Below, piece after piece: positions 16,492-24,804 of a stretch of 64,000 bases of DNA (position 1 is its first letter; each line of letters begins with the position of its first letter). The DNA comes from Aquimarina megaterium XH134. GTDB lineage: Bacteria > Bacteroidota > Bacteroidia > Flavobacteriales > Flavobacteriaceae. The translations under genes were made by a program, and so were the position numbers. The stretch lies in NCBI RefSeq assembly GCF_000520975.1, contig NZ_JACB01000003.1, forward strand, positions 124,001 to 188,000, read 5' to 3'. Under the pieces are notes generated by a model. It saw only the letters and a list, made by a program, of their open reading frames with translations, was not told where the DNA came from and made no database searches.

Positions 16492-18846
16492 TTAATCTGG
16501 TAAGCGGTCACGATCAGATTTTTTACGATTAAATCGGTATGTGAGCGTTGCAGTAACCCTTCTACCACTTCTAATAGTAGAGGAAACCAAATTGTAGTTT
16601 TGTCCTGTAACTGTAGATTTATCAATTCTCGAATCAAAAATATTATTTGCATTAAGTGTTAGAGAGACTTTATCTTTAAACAGGTCTTTACTAATCCCAA
16701 AATTTGCCCAATACTGTGATTTGATAAGCCTTTGTCCGCTATTACTTTTTCCTTGGTAGGTAAAATTTGTTTGTATAGAAAACCCTTTTGAAAACTTCAT
16801 TCTAGAATTTACTCGTGTAGACCATTTTGTGTCTTCGGTATCATAATTGATATTTTCATGAGTTCCTTCTTGTGTAAAAGTATAATAATTAAATTCACCA
16901 GATAAACGCCACCATTTAAATGGGTTGTATGTCGTTGCCAACTCAAACCCAAGACGTTTTTCGCGAGATAAATTTACTGGTGTTGTTATAAAACCACCTT
17001 CAGCAGTAGGTGAGGTAATAAATTGAAAGAAATCGGTATGATATTGATAGTAGATTGATGGGTTGAGTGTTATTTTGGTCCACCTTTTTAATAGTGCAAG
17101 TTCAAGAATATTAGCATATGCAGGATTTAAATCAGGGTTTCCTGCAAAGAGATCTCTGGGGTCAGAAAGTCCTCCAAAAGGATTTAATTGCCAAAATCTA
17201 GGCCTGTTAATTCTTCTGCTATAACTTAATTGAAGATTGGTTCTTTCTGTAAAATTATAGGTAAGATGGGTGGTAGGAAATATATCTGTGTATTTTTTGG
17301 TATTGCTAAAAAGTGCTTCACGATCACTAATACCAATATCAGAATGTTCTAATCTAACTCCAAGAAGGTAATTAAACTTTTTTCTATTGTTACCATATTG
17401 CATATATGCTCCATAAATACGCTCGTCATAGTCCAAACGATTGTCAAAACCTTCTAATATTTGATCGTCTATCCATGCGGTATAGTCACTGGTAATTCTC
17501 CTGATTTCTGCCCTAAGACCTGTTTCTAATCTTGATTTTTCGGTTAATGGCGATATGAAGTCAGATAATATGAGCAAATCTTTACTACTTTCTACGTCTC
17601 GGGTTCTTATTCTTGATAAATTTCCTTCAGTTGGAAAAATACGTTGTTGAGTAATCATTTCATTTTCATCATCATTCCAAAAATCATACTGAACATTAGC
17701 TGTGAATTTTTGTCCCTTTTTATCAAATGTCTTTACATAATTGATCTCCAGTTGATTAAAATTTTGAGGCTCTTTATAATCCTCTTTTCGAGACAGTATA
17801 CTATCTGTTTCTTTATTGGTATTTAGATAGGTGTATATGAAATCGGTTTCATCTGTATTTTTTAATTTGTTATGATAAAAGCTTGCTGTAAGTGTATTTT
17901 TATCATTAATGTAATAATCCCCACCAAAATAAATATTGTAATGGTCGTCATTTCTCTTGGTGTCTGCGTTAAGATTTACACTATTAGTTATAGGACCTAT
18001 TTGAGTCGTTTGTGTTTGTTGTTCTTCTCCAAAAAAATTAGCATATCTGTACCCTAGGTTAGCGAATACATTAATTTTTTCTGTTTTATAGTTTAGATTA
18101 ACATTAGCATTATGGTTTGCAGGAATTCCTGAAGTAAACTGTAAAGAACCTCCAAAACCAGAACGTTTATTCTTTTTAAGAATAATATTAATAATACCTG
18201 CTGCACCTTCAGATTCATATCTAGCTGAAGGATTAGTAATCACTTCTACTTTTTCAATATTTTCTGCTGGGATTTGTTCAAGCCCATTGTTTGCAGTAAG
18301 TACAGATGGTTTGCCGTTAATTAATATTCTAACACTTGGATTCCCTCTAAGGCTAACACCTCCAGCGGCATCTACACTTACAGAAGGTACGTTGTCTAAT
18401 ACATCACTTATTGTTCCTCCCTTATGAATAAGATCTTTTCCTACATTAAATACCTTTTTATCCAATTTATACTCTACAGTAGTTTTTTCTGATACTATTG
18501 TTACTTCTGCCAATTGCTCATTATCTTCTTCGAGCTCTATAGTATTAAGAGTATGATCTGCATCGATGGTTATATTATTTATGTGATAGGATTTAAAAGA
18601 GATATATTCTACTTTGATATGGTATTTCCCAGGAGAAACTTCTATCGCAAAGCTTCCTTCTGCATTGGTGATTCCGCCAGTGATAGTTTTTTGATCTGTA
18701 GCGTTTATAATTGTTATTGTTGCAAATTCTAAGGGTTGTTTATATACTTTTTCTATTATCTTACCGCTAAGCGTTAGTTGTTTTGACATTTGGGCTTGTA
18801 ATGACATAAAACCACTTAACAAGCATATAAATGCTATTTTTTTCAT
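16492..18846 (-). CDS. TonB-dependent receptor-like outer-membrane beta-barrel protein
   Basis: 784 aa. The ATG at 18846 is chosen because it gives a clean signal peptide (MKKIAFICLLSGFMSLQAQ); an upstream in-frame TTG would add a non-signal extension. After the signal comes a carboxypeptidase-regulatory-like domain (about 23-105), then a TonB plug (about 120-225, with VLDNVPSVSVD and LRGNPSVRILINGKPS), then a beta-barrel of the OMP_b-brl_3 type to the C-terminus (about 350-784). It probably transports an oligopeptide, siderophore or other nutrient across the outer membrane; ligand unknown. No SusD partner is adjacent, so this is not a polysaccharide-utilisation locus. Confidence 0.88.
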   Translation of the reverse strand: MKKIAFICLLSGFMSLQAQMSKQLTLSGKIIEKVYKQPLEFATITIINATDQKTITGGITNAEGSFAIEVSPGKYHIKVEYISFKSYHINNITIDADHTLNTIELEEDNEQLAEVTIVSEKTTVEYKLDKKVFNVGKDLIHKGGTISDVLDNVPSVSVDAAGGVSLRGNPSVRILINGKPSVLTANNGLEQIPAENIEKVEVITNPSARYESEGAAGIINIILKKNKRSGFGGSLQFTSGIPANHNANVNLNYKTEKINVFANLGYRYANFFGEEQQTQTTQIGPITNSVNLNADTKRNDDHYNIYFGGDYYINDKNTLTASFYHNKLKNTDETDFIYTYLNTNKETDSILSRKEDYKEPQNFNQLEINYVKTFDKKGQKFTANVQYDFWNDDENEMITQQRIFPTEGNLSRIRTRDVESSKDLLILSDFISPLTEKSRLETGLRAEIRRITSDYTAWIDDQILEGFDNRLDYDERIYGAYMQYGNNRKKFNYLLGVRLEHSDIGISDREALFSNTKKYTDIFPTTHLTYNFTERTNLQLSYSRRINRPRFWQLNPFGGLSDPRDLFAGNPDLNPAYANILELALLKRWTKITLNPSIYYQYHTDFFQFITSPTAEGGFITTPVNLSREKRLGFELATTYNPFKWWRLSGEFNYYTFTQEGTHENINYDTEDTKWSTRVNSRMKFSKGFSIQTNFTYQGKSNSGQRLIKSQYWANFGISKDLFKDKVSLTLNANNIFDSRIDKSTVTGQNYNLVSSTIRSGRRVTATLTYRFNRKKSDRDRLPD

Positions 18847-18947
18847 TCTGATTCGTTTTTTGATTCTTGCCAAAAGTGCTTGTTTTGTTGATACCGATTT
18901 TGAGTTATCGACAAACACTATCAAGAAATCGTCAAATGATGAAAAAC

Positions 18948-18962
18948 ATATACTCAGTATAT
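18948..18962. promoter_or_regulatory. Palindrome ATATACT-C-AGTATAT
   Basis: A perfect 7-bp inverted repeat around one central base, in the 291-bp divergent gap between the receptor gene and the serine hydrolase. A second short palindrome, ACCTG-ATT-CAGGT, lies at 18979-18991. Function unknown; candidate operator. Confidence 0.3.
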
Positions 18963-19137
18963 ATTCGTCTTTTATTTTACCTGATTCAGGTGGTTTTTTT
19001 AAGGATTGGTCTACTTCAGTACTTTAGACTCATAACAAGACATATTTTTGTTTAAATATATTTTCTGAAATAAGGAATTAAATGAATTTTTTAAACCCTT
19101 ATATGTATATAGAATAATCAAAATAAATAGTAATGAT

Positions 19138-20577
19138 ATGTTTGACAAACGATTAATTGTTTTAAGTTTTTTGCTTTTAATTTGGAATAATACTTATGCT
19201 CAAGATTCCTTTGAGCAACCCAAAAACCTTGCTAAAGCGATGATAGAAAAATTGATGGATTTACCAAATACACCTCCAGGAATGTCAATTGCAATAAGTC
19301 AGAAAGGAAAAATTATTTTTGCTGAAGGATTTGGGTATGCGAATCTGGAAACAAAAAGACGGGTAACACCAAATACTCAATTTAGAGCAGCATCAGTATC
19401 TAAAGTTATAGCAGCAACTTCGTTAGCCAAATTAATTCAAGACAAAAAAATAGATTTGGATGAACCTGTATATTCCTATGTACCCATGTTTCCAAAGAAA
19501 AAATATTCGTTTAGTACAAGACAACTTGCTGGACATATTGCAGGTATTCCCCATTACTCATATAAAGATAAAATTGAACAACGTTTTTATAAATCTGTAG
19601 AAGAAGCATTAGGTGTATTTGCCCATATAGAACTTTTACATGAACCAGGTTCAGAATATCAATACAGTACACATGGATACACTTTATTATCTAAGGTAAT
19701 TGAAGGAGCATCGAATCAAAACTTTCTTGATTATCTAAATAATAAGGTATTGAAACCTTTATCTATGCAAGCAACTCAGCCCGATTTTCGATCCAATCCA
19801 TCTATTGAAATGACAGAGTTATATGATTTTTATAAAGAAGGAATGAATAAAGGACTTCCAGTAAAGATCAGTAATCCAGAAGACCCTAGTTATAAATGGG
19901 CAGGAGGAGGAATGGTTTCTACTCCAACTGATTTAACCAAAATGGGCGATTCCTATATAAATGGATTTATAAAACCAAGTATTGTTAAAACAATGTTTGA
20001 AAGTCAAAAACTAAGTTCAGGTAAAAAAACAGGAGTGGGGATAGGATGGCGTGAAAATTGGGATATAGATGGACGGCGAATTCATGAACATGCAGGCTCG
20101 ATGGGAGGAACTCGAAGTGTAATTAGTATTTTTCCAGATGAAAAACTTACAATTTCTATCATGGCAAATGCCCAAAAAATATGGGCTATTGAAGAAACTG
20201 CACATATGATTGCTTTACTTTTTTTGACTCCATCCACTCCAATTACTCAACCTAAAGGAAAAGCAGAAGTTATTCTTAAAGTCAGAAATAAAGGAAAAGA
20301 AATTGGTAAAAAAGGCATTCTCATTCTTGACGGTGAAAATGACAGGCTTATTATTGAACCAAATACAGGCAACATGAAAATATACCCTCTTATTTATTTA
20401 CAAATAAAAAATAAATACGCACTAATACATCCTCATGGAATTTTAAATACAACAATTGATTTTAATAACAATACCATTTCTGGAAAAACCATGTATTATA
20501 GGAGTCCAGGACTTGTAAAACCGTCACAGGGTTTACCATTACTTAGATTTTCTGGTTCTTTTACAAGCGAAAACTAA
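19138..20577 (+). CDS. Serine hydrolase, class C beta-lactamase-like (LACTB type)
   Basis: 479 aa with a signal peptide (about 1-21, cleaved after TYAQ), so exported to the periplasm. The SxxK motif is Ser86-Val-Ser-Lys89. The second motif reads YST (176-178) in place of YxN, as in LACTB-type proteins, and HAGS lies near residue 318. The C-terminal roughly 110 residues form an additional beta-rich segment. These enzymes act as esterases, D-amino peptidases or proteases; true beta-lactamase activity is uncertain. A TATTTTTG -7-like element lies at 19043-19050. The downstream gene encodes another exported-type hydrolase. Confidence 0.85.
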   Translation: MFDKRLIVLSFLLLIWNNTYAQDSFEQPKNLAKAMIEKLMDLPNTPPGMSIAISQKGKIIFAEGFGYANLETKRRVTPNTQFRAASVSKVIAATSLAKLIQDKKIDLDEPVYSYVPMFPKKKYSFSTRQLAGHIAGIPHYSYKDKIEQRFYKSVEEALGVFAHIELLHEPGSEYQYSTHGYTLLSKVIEGASNQNFLDYLNNKVLKPLSMQATQPDFRSNPSIEMTELYDFYKEGMNKGLPVKISNPEDPSYKWAGGGMVSTPTDLTKMGDSYINGFIKPSIVKTMFESQKLSSGKKTGVGIGWRENWDIDGRRIHEHAGSMGGTRSVISIFPDEKLTISIMANAQKIWAIEETAHMIALLFLTPSTPITQPKGKAEVILKVRNKGKEIGKKGILILDGENDRLIIEPNTGNMKIYPLIYLQIKNKYALIHPHGILNTTIDFNNNTISGKTMYYRSPGLVKPSQGLPLLRFSGSFTSEN

Positions 20578-20673
20578 TCTTTTTTAATTATAACAAAAAC
20601 TATAGTATAACCTCTTAAACGAGATATTAAACTTTAGTAGAATAATATGTATAATTACTTAATGAACAAATAG

Positions 20674-21759
20674 ATGGAAACCAAACCAATTTTTCTACTT
20701 ATCATAGTTCTAATTTTTACTTCTTTTGAAAATCAAATAGAGGACTATGTCTGCAAACCTTGTGAGTTATCCTGTGATGAATTAACTTTTTCTAAACCGG
20801 GAATTTGCCCACATTGTAAAATGAAACTCATAAAGAAAAGCGATCTAGAAAAAAAGCTGGTTTTGAATGAAATCAACATTCAAAACGGCTCAGGAGAATT
20901 TCTTATTGATGGAGGAAATCAAAATAAAGACAAGACTATAAAAGTGTTTTATCATAAACCAAAAAATTATCAACCAGAATCACAAATCTTGATTGTTGTT
21001 CCGGGAGCAGGAAGAAATGGTGATAGTTATAGAGATGCCTGGATTTCGGCTTCAGAAAAATATGGGATTCTTATTCTTTCACCAATGTATTCTGAAAAAG
21101 AATTTGGATTCGGTGCTTATCATATGTGTGGATTGATGTATGATTTGAATCTAAAGAATAATATAGAGTATGTAAAAAACTCTAATATTGTAAAACTAAA
21201 AGAGGATGGCTTTACTTTTAAAGTAAATTCTAATCCCGAAAAATGGATTTTTAATGATTTCGACAGGATATTTGATCTTGTTGTTGATGCTCTAGGTGCA
21301 ACCCAAACACAATATGATCTTTTTGGGCATTCTGCAGGTGGTCAAATTTTACATCGTATGGCAATCTTTCAGCAAAATTCTAAAGCTAACAGGATTTTAG
21401 CATCTAATTCTGGTTTTTATACGTTGCCAGATTTTGAATCAGAACTTCCTTTTGGAATAAAAAACACAAAACTTACAGAGCAAGATTTGAAATCTTCGTT
21501 TAGAAAAAAATTAATTTTATGTATTGGAGAATTAGATAATGAACACGAAAAGGGAGGTACGTTGTTGAGATCTGTGTCTGCTGATAAACAAGGAAAACAT
21601 AGATTAGAAAGAGGAAAATTCTTTTTTAATGAGGCAAAAACAAAAGCGAAGAAAATGAATCTTGAATTTAATTGGGAATTGAAAATAACACCTAATATTG
21701 GTCATAATCATCGAAAAATGGGAGCATCTGCCGCCGAATTTCTATATAAAAAACAGTAA
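20674..21759 (+). CDS. Alpha/beta hydrolase with N-terminal Cys-rich heavy-metal-binding-like motif
   Basis: 361 aa. An N-terminal hydrophobic segment (about 5-18) suggests export or anchoring. Residues 27-51 carry five cysteines (27, 30, 34, 45, 48) in a pattern ending PGICPHCKMKL, which resembles the heavy-metal-binding domain (PGxCPxCGMxL) found in copper-efflux proteins. The rest is an alpha/beta hydrolase: VVPGAGRNG oxyanion region, nucleophile elbow GHSAGG with Ser220, and a C-terminal histidine in NIGHNHRKMG. The fusion suggests a metal-linked or structurally metal-stabilised secreted hydrolase. Substrate unknown. It lies 96 bp after the serine hydrolase and before the LytS/LytTR pair. 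Confidence 0.75.
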   Translation: METKPIFLLIIVLIFTSFENQIEDYVCKPCELSCDELTFSKPGICPHCKMKLIKKSDLEKKLVLNEINIQNGSGEFLIDGGNQNKDKTIKVFYHKPKNYQPESQILIVVPGAGRNGDSYRDAWISASEKYGILILSPMYSEKEFGFGAYHMCGLMYDLNLKNNIEYVKNSNIVKLKEDGFTFKVNSNPEKWIFNDFDRIFDLVVDALGATQTQYDLFGHSAGGQILHRMAIFQQNSKANRILASNSGFYTLPDFESELPFGIKNTKLTEQDLKSSFRKKLILCIGELDNEHEKGGTLLRSVSADKQGKHRLERGKFFFNEAKTKAKKMNLEFNWELKITPNIGHNHRKMGASAAEFLYKKQ

Positions 21760-21858
21760 AACCTATAGTAAAGAATCTCCTCAAAAAAGTAGTACTTTGG
21801 AATAAAATAAATAATTTCTTTTTTGAGAAAGAATCATACATAACAGCATATTTAGATT

Positions 21859-22920
21859 ATGGATTTTAAAAAAGTAAAAAAAGATTTTAAACAGTCAAAA
21901 TTATCTTTTCATATTATATTTTGGTTGGTTGTTTTATTATTTTTTATGGTTAGAGATGATTTTGAAGAAAATCATACAATGGTAGCTTCTTTGGTGTATA
22001 AGATTTGTATTATGATTCCTCAGGTATTGGCTTCTTATTCTTTAGCATACGTTTTGGTTCCCAAATTTATTTATACAAAAAGATATGTGAGTTTTACTGT
22101 TCTAATTATCCTTAGTGCCTACATATTTAGTGCATTAAGTAGAGTATTGATAGTTCATGTGGCAGAACCTTTGGTAAGAATACCACCATTTACTCAAGAA
22201 TCAATAGCAGAGATTTTTCTGGATCCAAAATTCTTAATGGCTCATTATTTTCCTAGTATTTATATAGCTGCGTTAATTTTCCTGGCAGTTCGGTTTATAG
22301 TTGATATTTCTAAAGTGAAACAACAAAATTTGTTATTAGAAAAAGAGAAAGTGGGAGCAGAGTTAAAAATGCTTAAGACCCAATTACACCCTCATTTTCT
22401 ATTTAATACACTTAATAATATCTATATGTTGTCTTTGGAGAATTCTCCAAAAACTCCAGAATCAATAAGTAAGTTATCAGAGATATTAGATTATGTACTA
22501 TATAGATGTAATACTAAATTTGTTTCAGTTACAAACGAAATTTCTTTTTTAGAAAATTATATTGCTCTCGAAAAACTACGATATGATGATCGTTTACAAG
22601 TAACATTTAATACATCATTAGAGAAGGATATTGAAATAGCCCCGCTTATATTACTTCCATTAGTAGAAAATGCCTTTAAGCACGGAGCAGGAGAGGACAG
22701 CGGATCTCCAAAAATTGATATCTCTATTCGTTATCAAAACACTATTTTTACCTTTGTAGTCGCTAATTCTATTGCAAATGCTATACAAGAGGGAGTTAAG
22801 GAATCTATCGGACTTAATAATATCACTCAACAATTGGATTTGATTTATCCTCATGGTTATGTCCTTAATATAGATGAAAAAGAAGATGTATTTACTGTAA
22901 CACTAGAAATTGAAATATGA
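21859..22920 (+). CDS. LytS-type sensor histidine kinase
   Basis: 353 aa. Four predicted membrane spans (about 18-31, 45-68, 78-100, 130-148) are followed by a coiled linker and the His_kinase domain (PF06580). The phospho-acceptor is probably His179 in LHPHFLFNTLNN. A HATPase_c domain follows with LVENAFKHG. The stop codon overlaps the response-regulator start (ATGA, 22917-22920), so the pair is translationally coupled. The membrane sensor has no large extracellular domain; signal unknown. Confidence 0.92.
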   Translation: MDFKKVKKDFKQSKLSFHIIFWLVVLLFFMVRDDFEENHTMVASLVYKICIMIPQVLASYSLAYVLVPKFIYTKRYVSFTVLIILSAYIFSALSRVLIVHVAEPLVRIPPFTQESIAEIFLDPKFLMAHYFPSIYIAALIFLAVRFIVDISKVKQQNLLLEKEKVGAELKMLKTQLHPHFLFNTLNNIYMLSLENSPKTPESISKLSEILDYVLYRCNTKFVSVTNEISFLENYIALEKLRYDDRLQVTFNTSLEKDIEIAPLILLPLVENAFKHGAGEDSGSPKIDISIRYQNTIFTFVVANSIANAIQEGVKESIGLNNITQQLDLIYPHGYVLNIDEKEDVFTVTLEIEI

Positions 22921-23648
22921 ATACAAGTACAACAAAGACAAGGTGTTTGATTGTAGATGATGAACCTTTAGCCACAAGACTTATAGAAAAGCATATTTCT
23001 CAAATAGAATCTTTAGAAGTAGTGGCTTCTTGTAATAATGCATTAAAAGCATTTGAAATTCTTAATAATGAAACCATTGATTTACTTTTTTTGGATGTAA
23101 AGATGCCTTCGGTTACAGGGATAGATCTTTTAAAAACGATAAAACATCCTCCTAGCACTATCTTAACAACGGCTTATAGGGATTATGCATTAGAAGGCTA
23201 TGATCTGGATATAGTAGATTATATTTTGAAACCTGTAACTTTTGATCGGTTTTTTAAAGCGGTAGAACGTTATTTCAGAATAAAAAATGGAATTCAGAGA
23301 GACGCAGAAGCGCCTGCTAATGCGTTAACAAGTGAAAATCCCTATATTGTTATCAAATCAGGTAATAAACATCACAAAATACATTTAAATACCATTTTAT
23401 ACATTGAAAGTCTAAAAGATTATATAAAAATACATACCAATAAGAAATGTATTGTGGCGAAGTATAAAATCGGTGATATAGAGCTCGAATTAGCAGATAA
23501 AGAATTCTTAAGAACACACCGATCTTATATTATTAATCTAAAAAAAGTAACAGCTTTTACAACAAATGATATTGATATCGATACTGTAGAAATTCCTATA
23601 GGTGTTAGTTACAGAGATAAGGTATTTCCTTTCCTCGAGAAAATATAA
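22917..23648 (+). CDS. LytTR-family response regulator
   Basis: 243 aa. The receiver domain (1-120) has acidic residues VDDE near 13-16, phospho-acceptor Asp60 in LFLDVKMPS and the ILKPV lysine. The C-terminal LytTR DNA-binding domain (about 140-243) has ESLKDYIKIHT and FLRTHRSYIINL motifs. It is partnered with the LytS-type kinase whose gene overlaps its start by 4 nt. LytTR proteins bind direct repeats; likely targets, perhaps the adjacent hydrolases, are inference. Confidence 0.93.
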   Translation: MNTSTTKTRCLIVDDEPLATRLIEKHISQIESLEVVASCNNALKAFEILNNETIDLLFLDVKMPSVTGIDLLKTIKHPPSTILTTAYRDYALEGYDLDIVDYILKPVTFDRFFKAVERYFRIKNGIQRDAEAPANALTSENPYIVIKSGNKHHKIHLNTILYIESLKDYIKIHTNKKCIVAKYKIGDIELELADKEFLRTHRSYIINLKKVTAFTTNDIDIDTVEIPIGVSYRDKVFPFLEKI

Positions 23649-23690
23649 ACACTCTCTTCATTCACATATTAAAATTGCAGCTTATATGTA

Positions 23691-24584
23691 TTATTGAATG
23701 GGAACCCAGATTTCTTCTTCAGATTTTGGATGATGCGGGCCATGATATTTATCTCCCATAATGGCAAAATGATTTCTTTGATCTAATTCATACCCAGAAT
23801 TAGGAAGCCATTTTCCGTGTATATAATTCATTGTCTTGTTAAAAGTGTCTACAGGGCCTTTGTGAATAAATATAGCATATTTACCACCAGGTAGTACATA
23901 AGAGGTCATACCTTCTGGAATATGATCAAAATCTGTGACTTCAACGGCAGCCCATTTTTCGAATACCACATCTTCTGTAAAAGTATCAAAAGTGATGTCT
24001 TCATCAAAAGTCTGTACAGAATAATACCCTGTGTTTTTATTGTTTTTAATTTCAAATCTTCTGGGCATAAATTGTCGCCACATTTGTGAAGTTGTATCAT
24101 TTGCTAGAGAGGTCTTTATTCGCATCCCTATTAATTTTCTGTCTGTAATCGTAATAATTTTTGGCTCCATAGAAACAAAATCGTTTTGTAGTGTATTGAT
24201 ATCTGTTGGTGATAAAGTATATCGTTCAAAAGCTACAAATCGATGCCCTTTTTTTCGATACTTTCCAGGACTTGTCTTAAAAACAGATTGAAAAGCTCGT
24301 GTATATGCTTGTTGAGAATCAAACTGATAACGTTCTGCAATAGCTACAATAGGTTGTTGAGTAAGAATTAACTCATGTGCAGACTCAGATACCCTTCGTT
24401 TTCTTACATAGTTTACTACTGTTTCTCCTGTAACTGCTGCAAAAAGACGAATGAAATGATATTTAGAATAACACGCTTCCTGTGCAATACGATCTAGTGT
24501 AAGCACATTCTTCAGGTTACCCTCAATAAAAGTAATAGCTTTAGAAATCCTAAGCTGATATGAATCTTTTATGTTTTCAGACAT
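23691..24584 (-). CDS. AraC-family regulator with GyrI-like effector domain
   Basis: 297 aa from the ATG at 24584; a GTG 18 bp further upstream is possible but adds only six residues. The two AraC HTH motifs occupy about residues 10-105 (LDRIAQEACYSKYHFIRLF; AERYQFDSQQAYTRAFQ). The C-terminal half (about 140-297) is a GyrI/SOUL-like ligand-binding domain as in Rob and SoxS-related multidrug sensors, ending PKSEEEIWVPI. It probably responds to a small hydrophobic molecule. It converges with the LytTR gene; regulon unknown. Confidence 0.88.
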   Translation of the reverse strand: MSENIKDSYQLRISKAITFIEGNLKNVLTLDRIAQEACYSKYHFIRLFAAVTGETVVNYVRKRRVSESAHELILTQQPIVAIAERYQFDSQQAYTRAFQSVFKTSPGKYRKKGHRFVAFERYTLSPTDINTLQNDFVSMEPKIITITDRKLIGMRIKTSLANDTTSQMWRQFMPRRFEIKNNKNTGYYSVQTFDEDITFDTFTEDVVFEKWAAVEVTDFDHIPEGMTSYVLPGGKYAIFIHKGPVDTFNKTMNYIHGKWLPNSGYELDQRNHFAIMGDKYHGPHHPKSEEEIWVPIQ

Positions 24585-24741
24585 AATTTGCTTTTTGAAC
24601 ACTACAATAGTACATCTAAAACCCGATTATTTTTTGACCGGTATTGCGAAAGTATACGTTCAGAAAAAACAAACCAAAATATTATATACTGTATAGCTCA
24701 AAACACAAGGCTTGTCTGGCAATTTGAAAATATTTTACACT

Positions 24742-24754
24742 ACTACTAAGTAGT
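24742..24754. repeat. Palindrome ACTAC-TAA-GTAGT
   Basis: A perfect 5-bp inverted repeat around three bases, in the 220-bp gap between the end of the formate dehydrogenase gene and the AraC gene start (both minus strand). CAAAATTA at 24773-24780 is the minus-strand reading of a TAATTTTG -7 box, so this palindrome lies 18 bp downstream of the box and could affect the AraC-gene promoter or leader. Confidence 0.3.
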
Positions 24755-24804
24755 CCCTTGTCTTTATAGGGGCAAAATTATCTGGTTAATTAAAAGTCAC
24801 TTAA

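Noticed and set aside
18867..19055. Small 62-aa frame in the receptor/serine hydrolase gap
   Set aside because: Overlaps regulatory palindromes, lacks a start context and shows no family signature.
16492..20577. Receptor and serine hydrolase considered as a polysaccharide-utilisation locus
   Set aside because: No SusD-like lipoprotein or glycoside hydrolase is nearby, and the receptor is of the OMP_b-brl_3 type.
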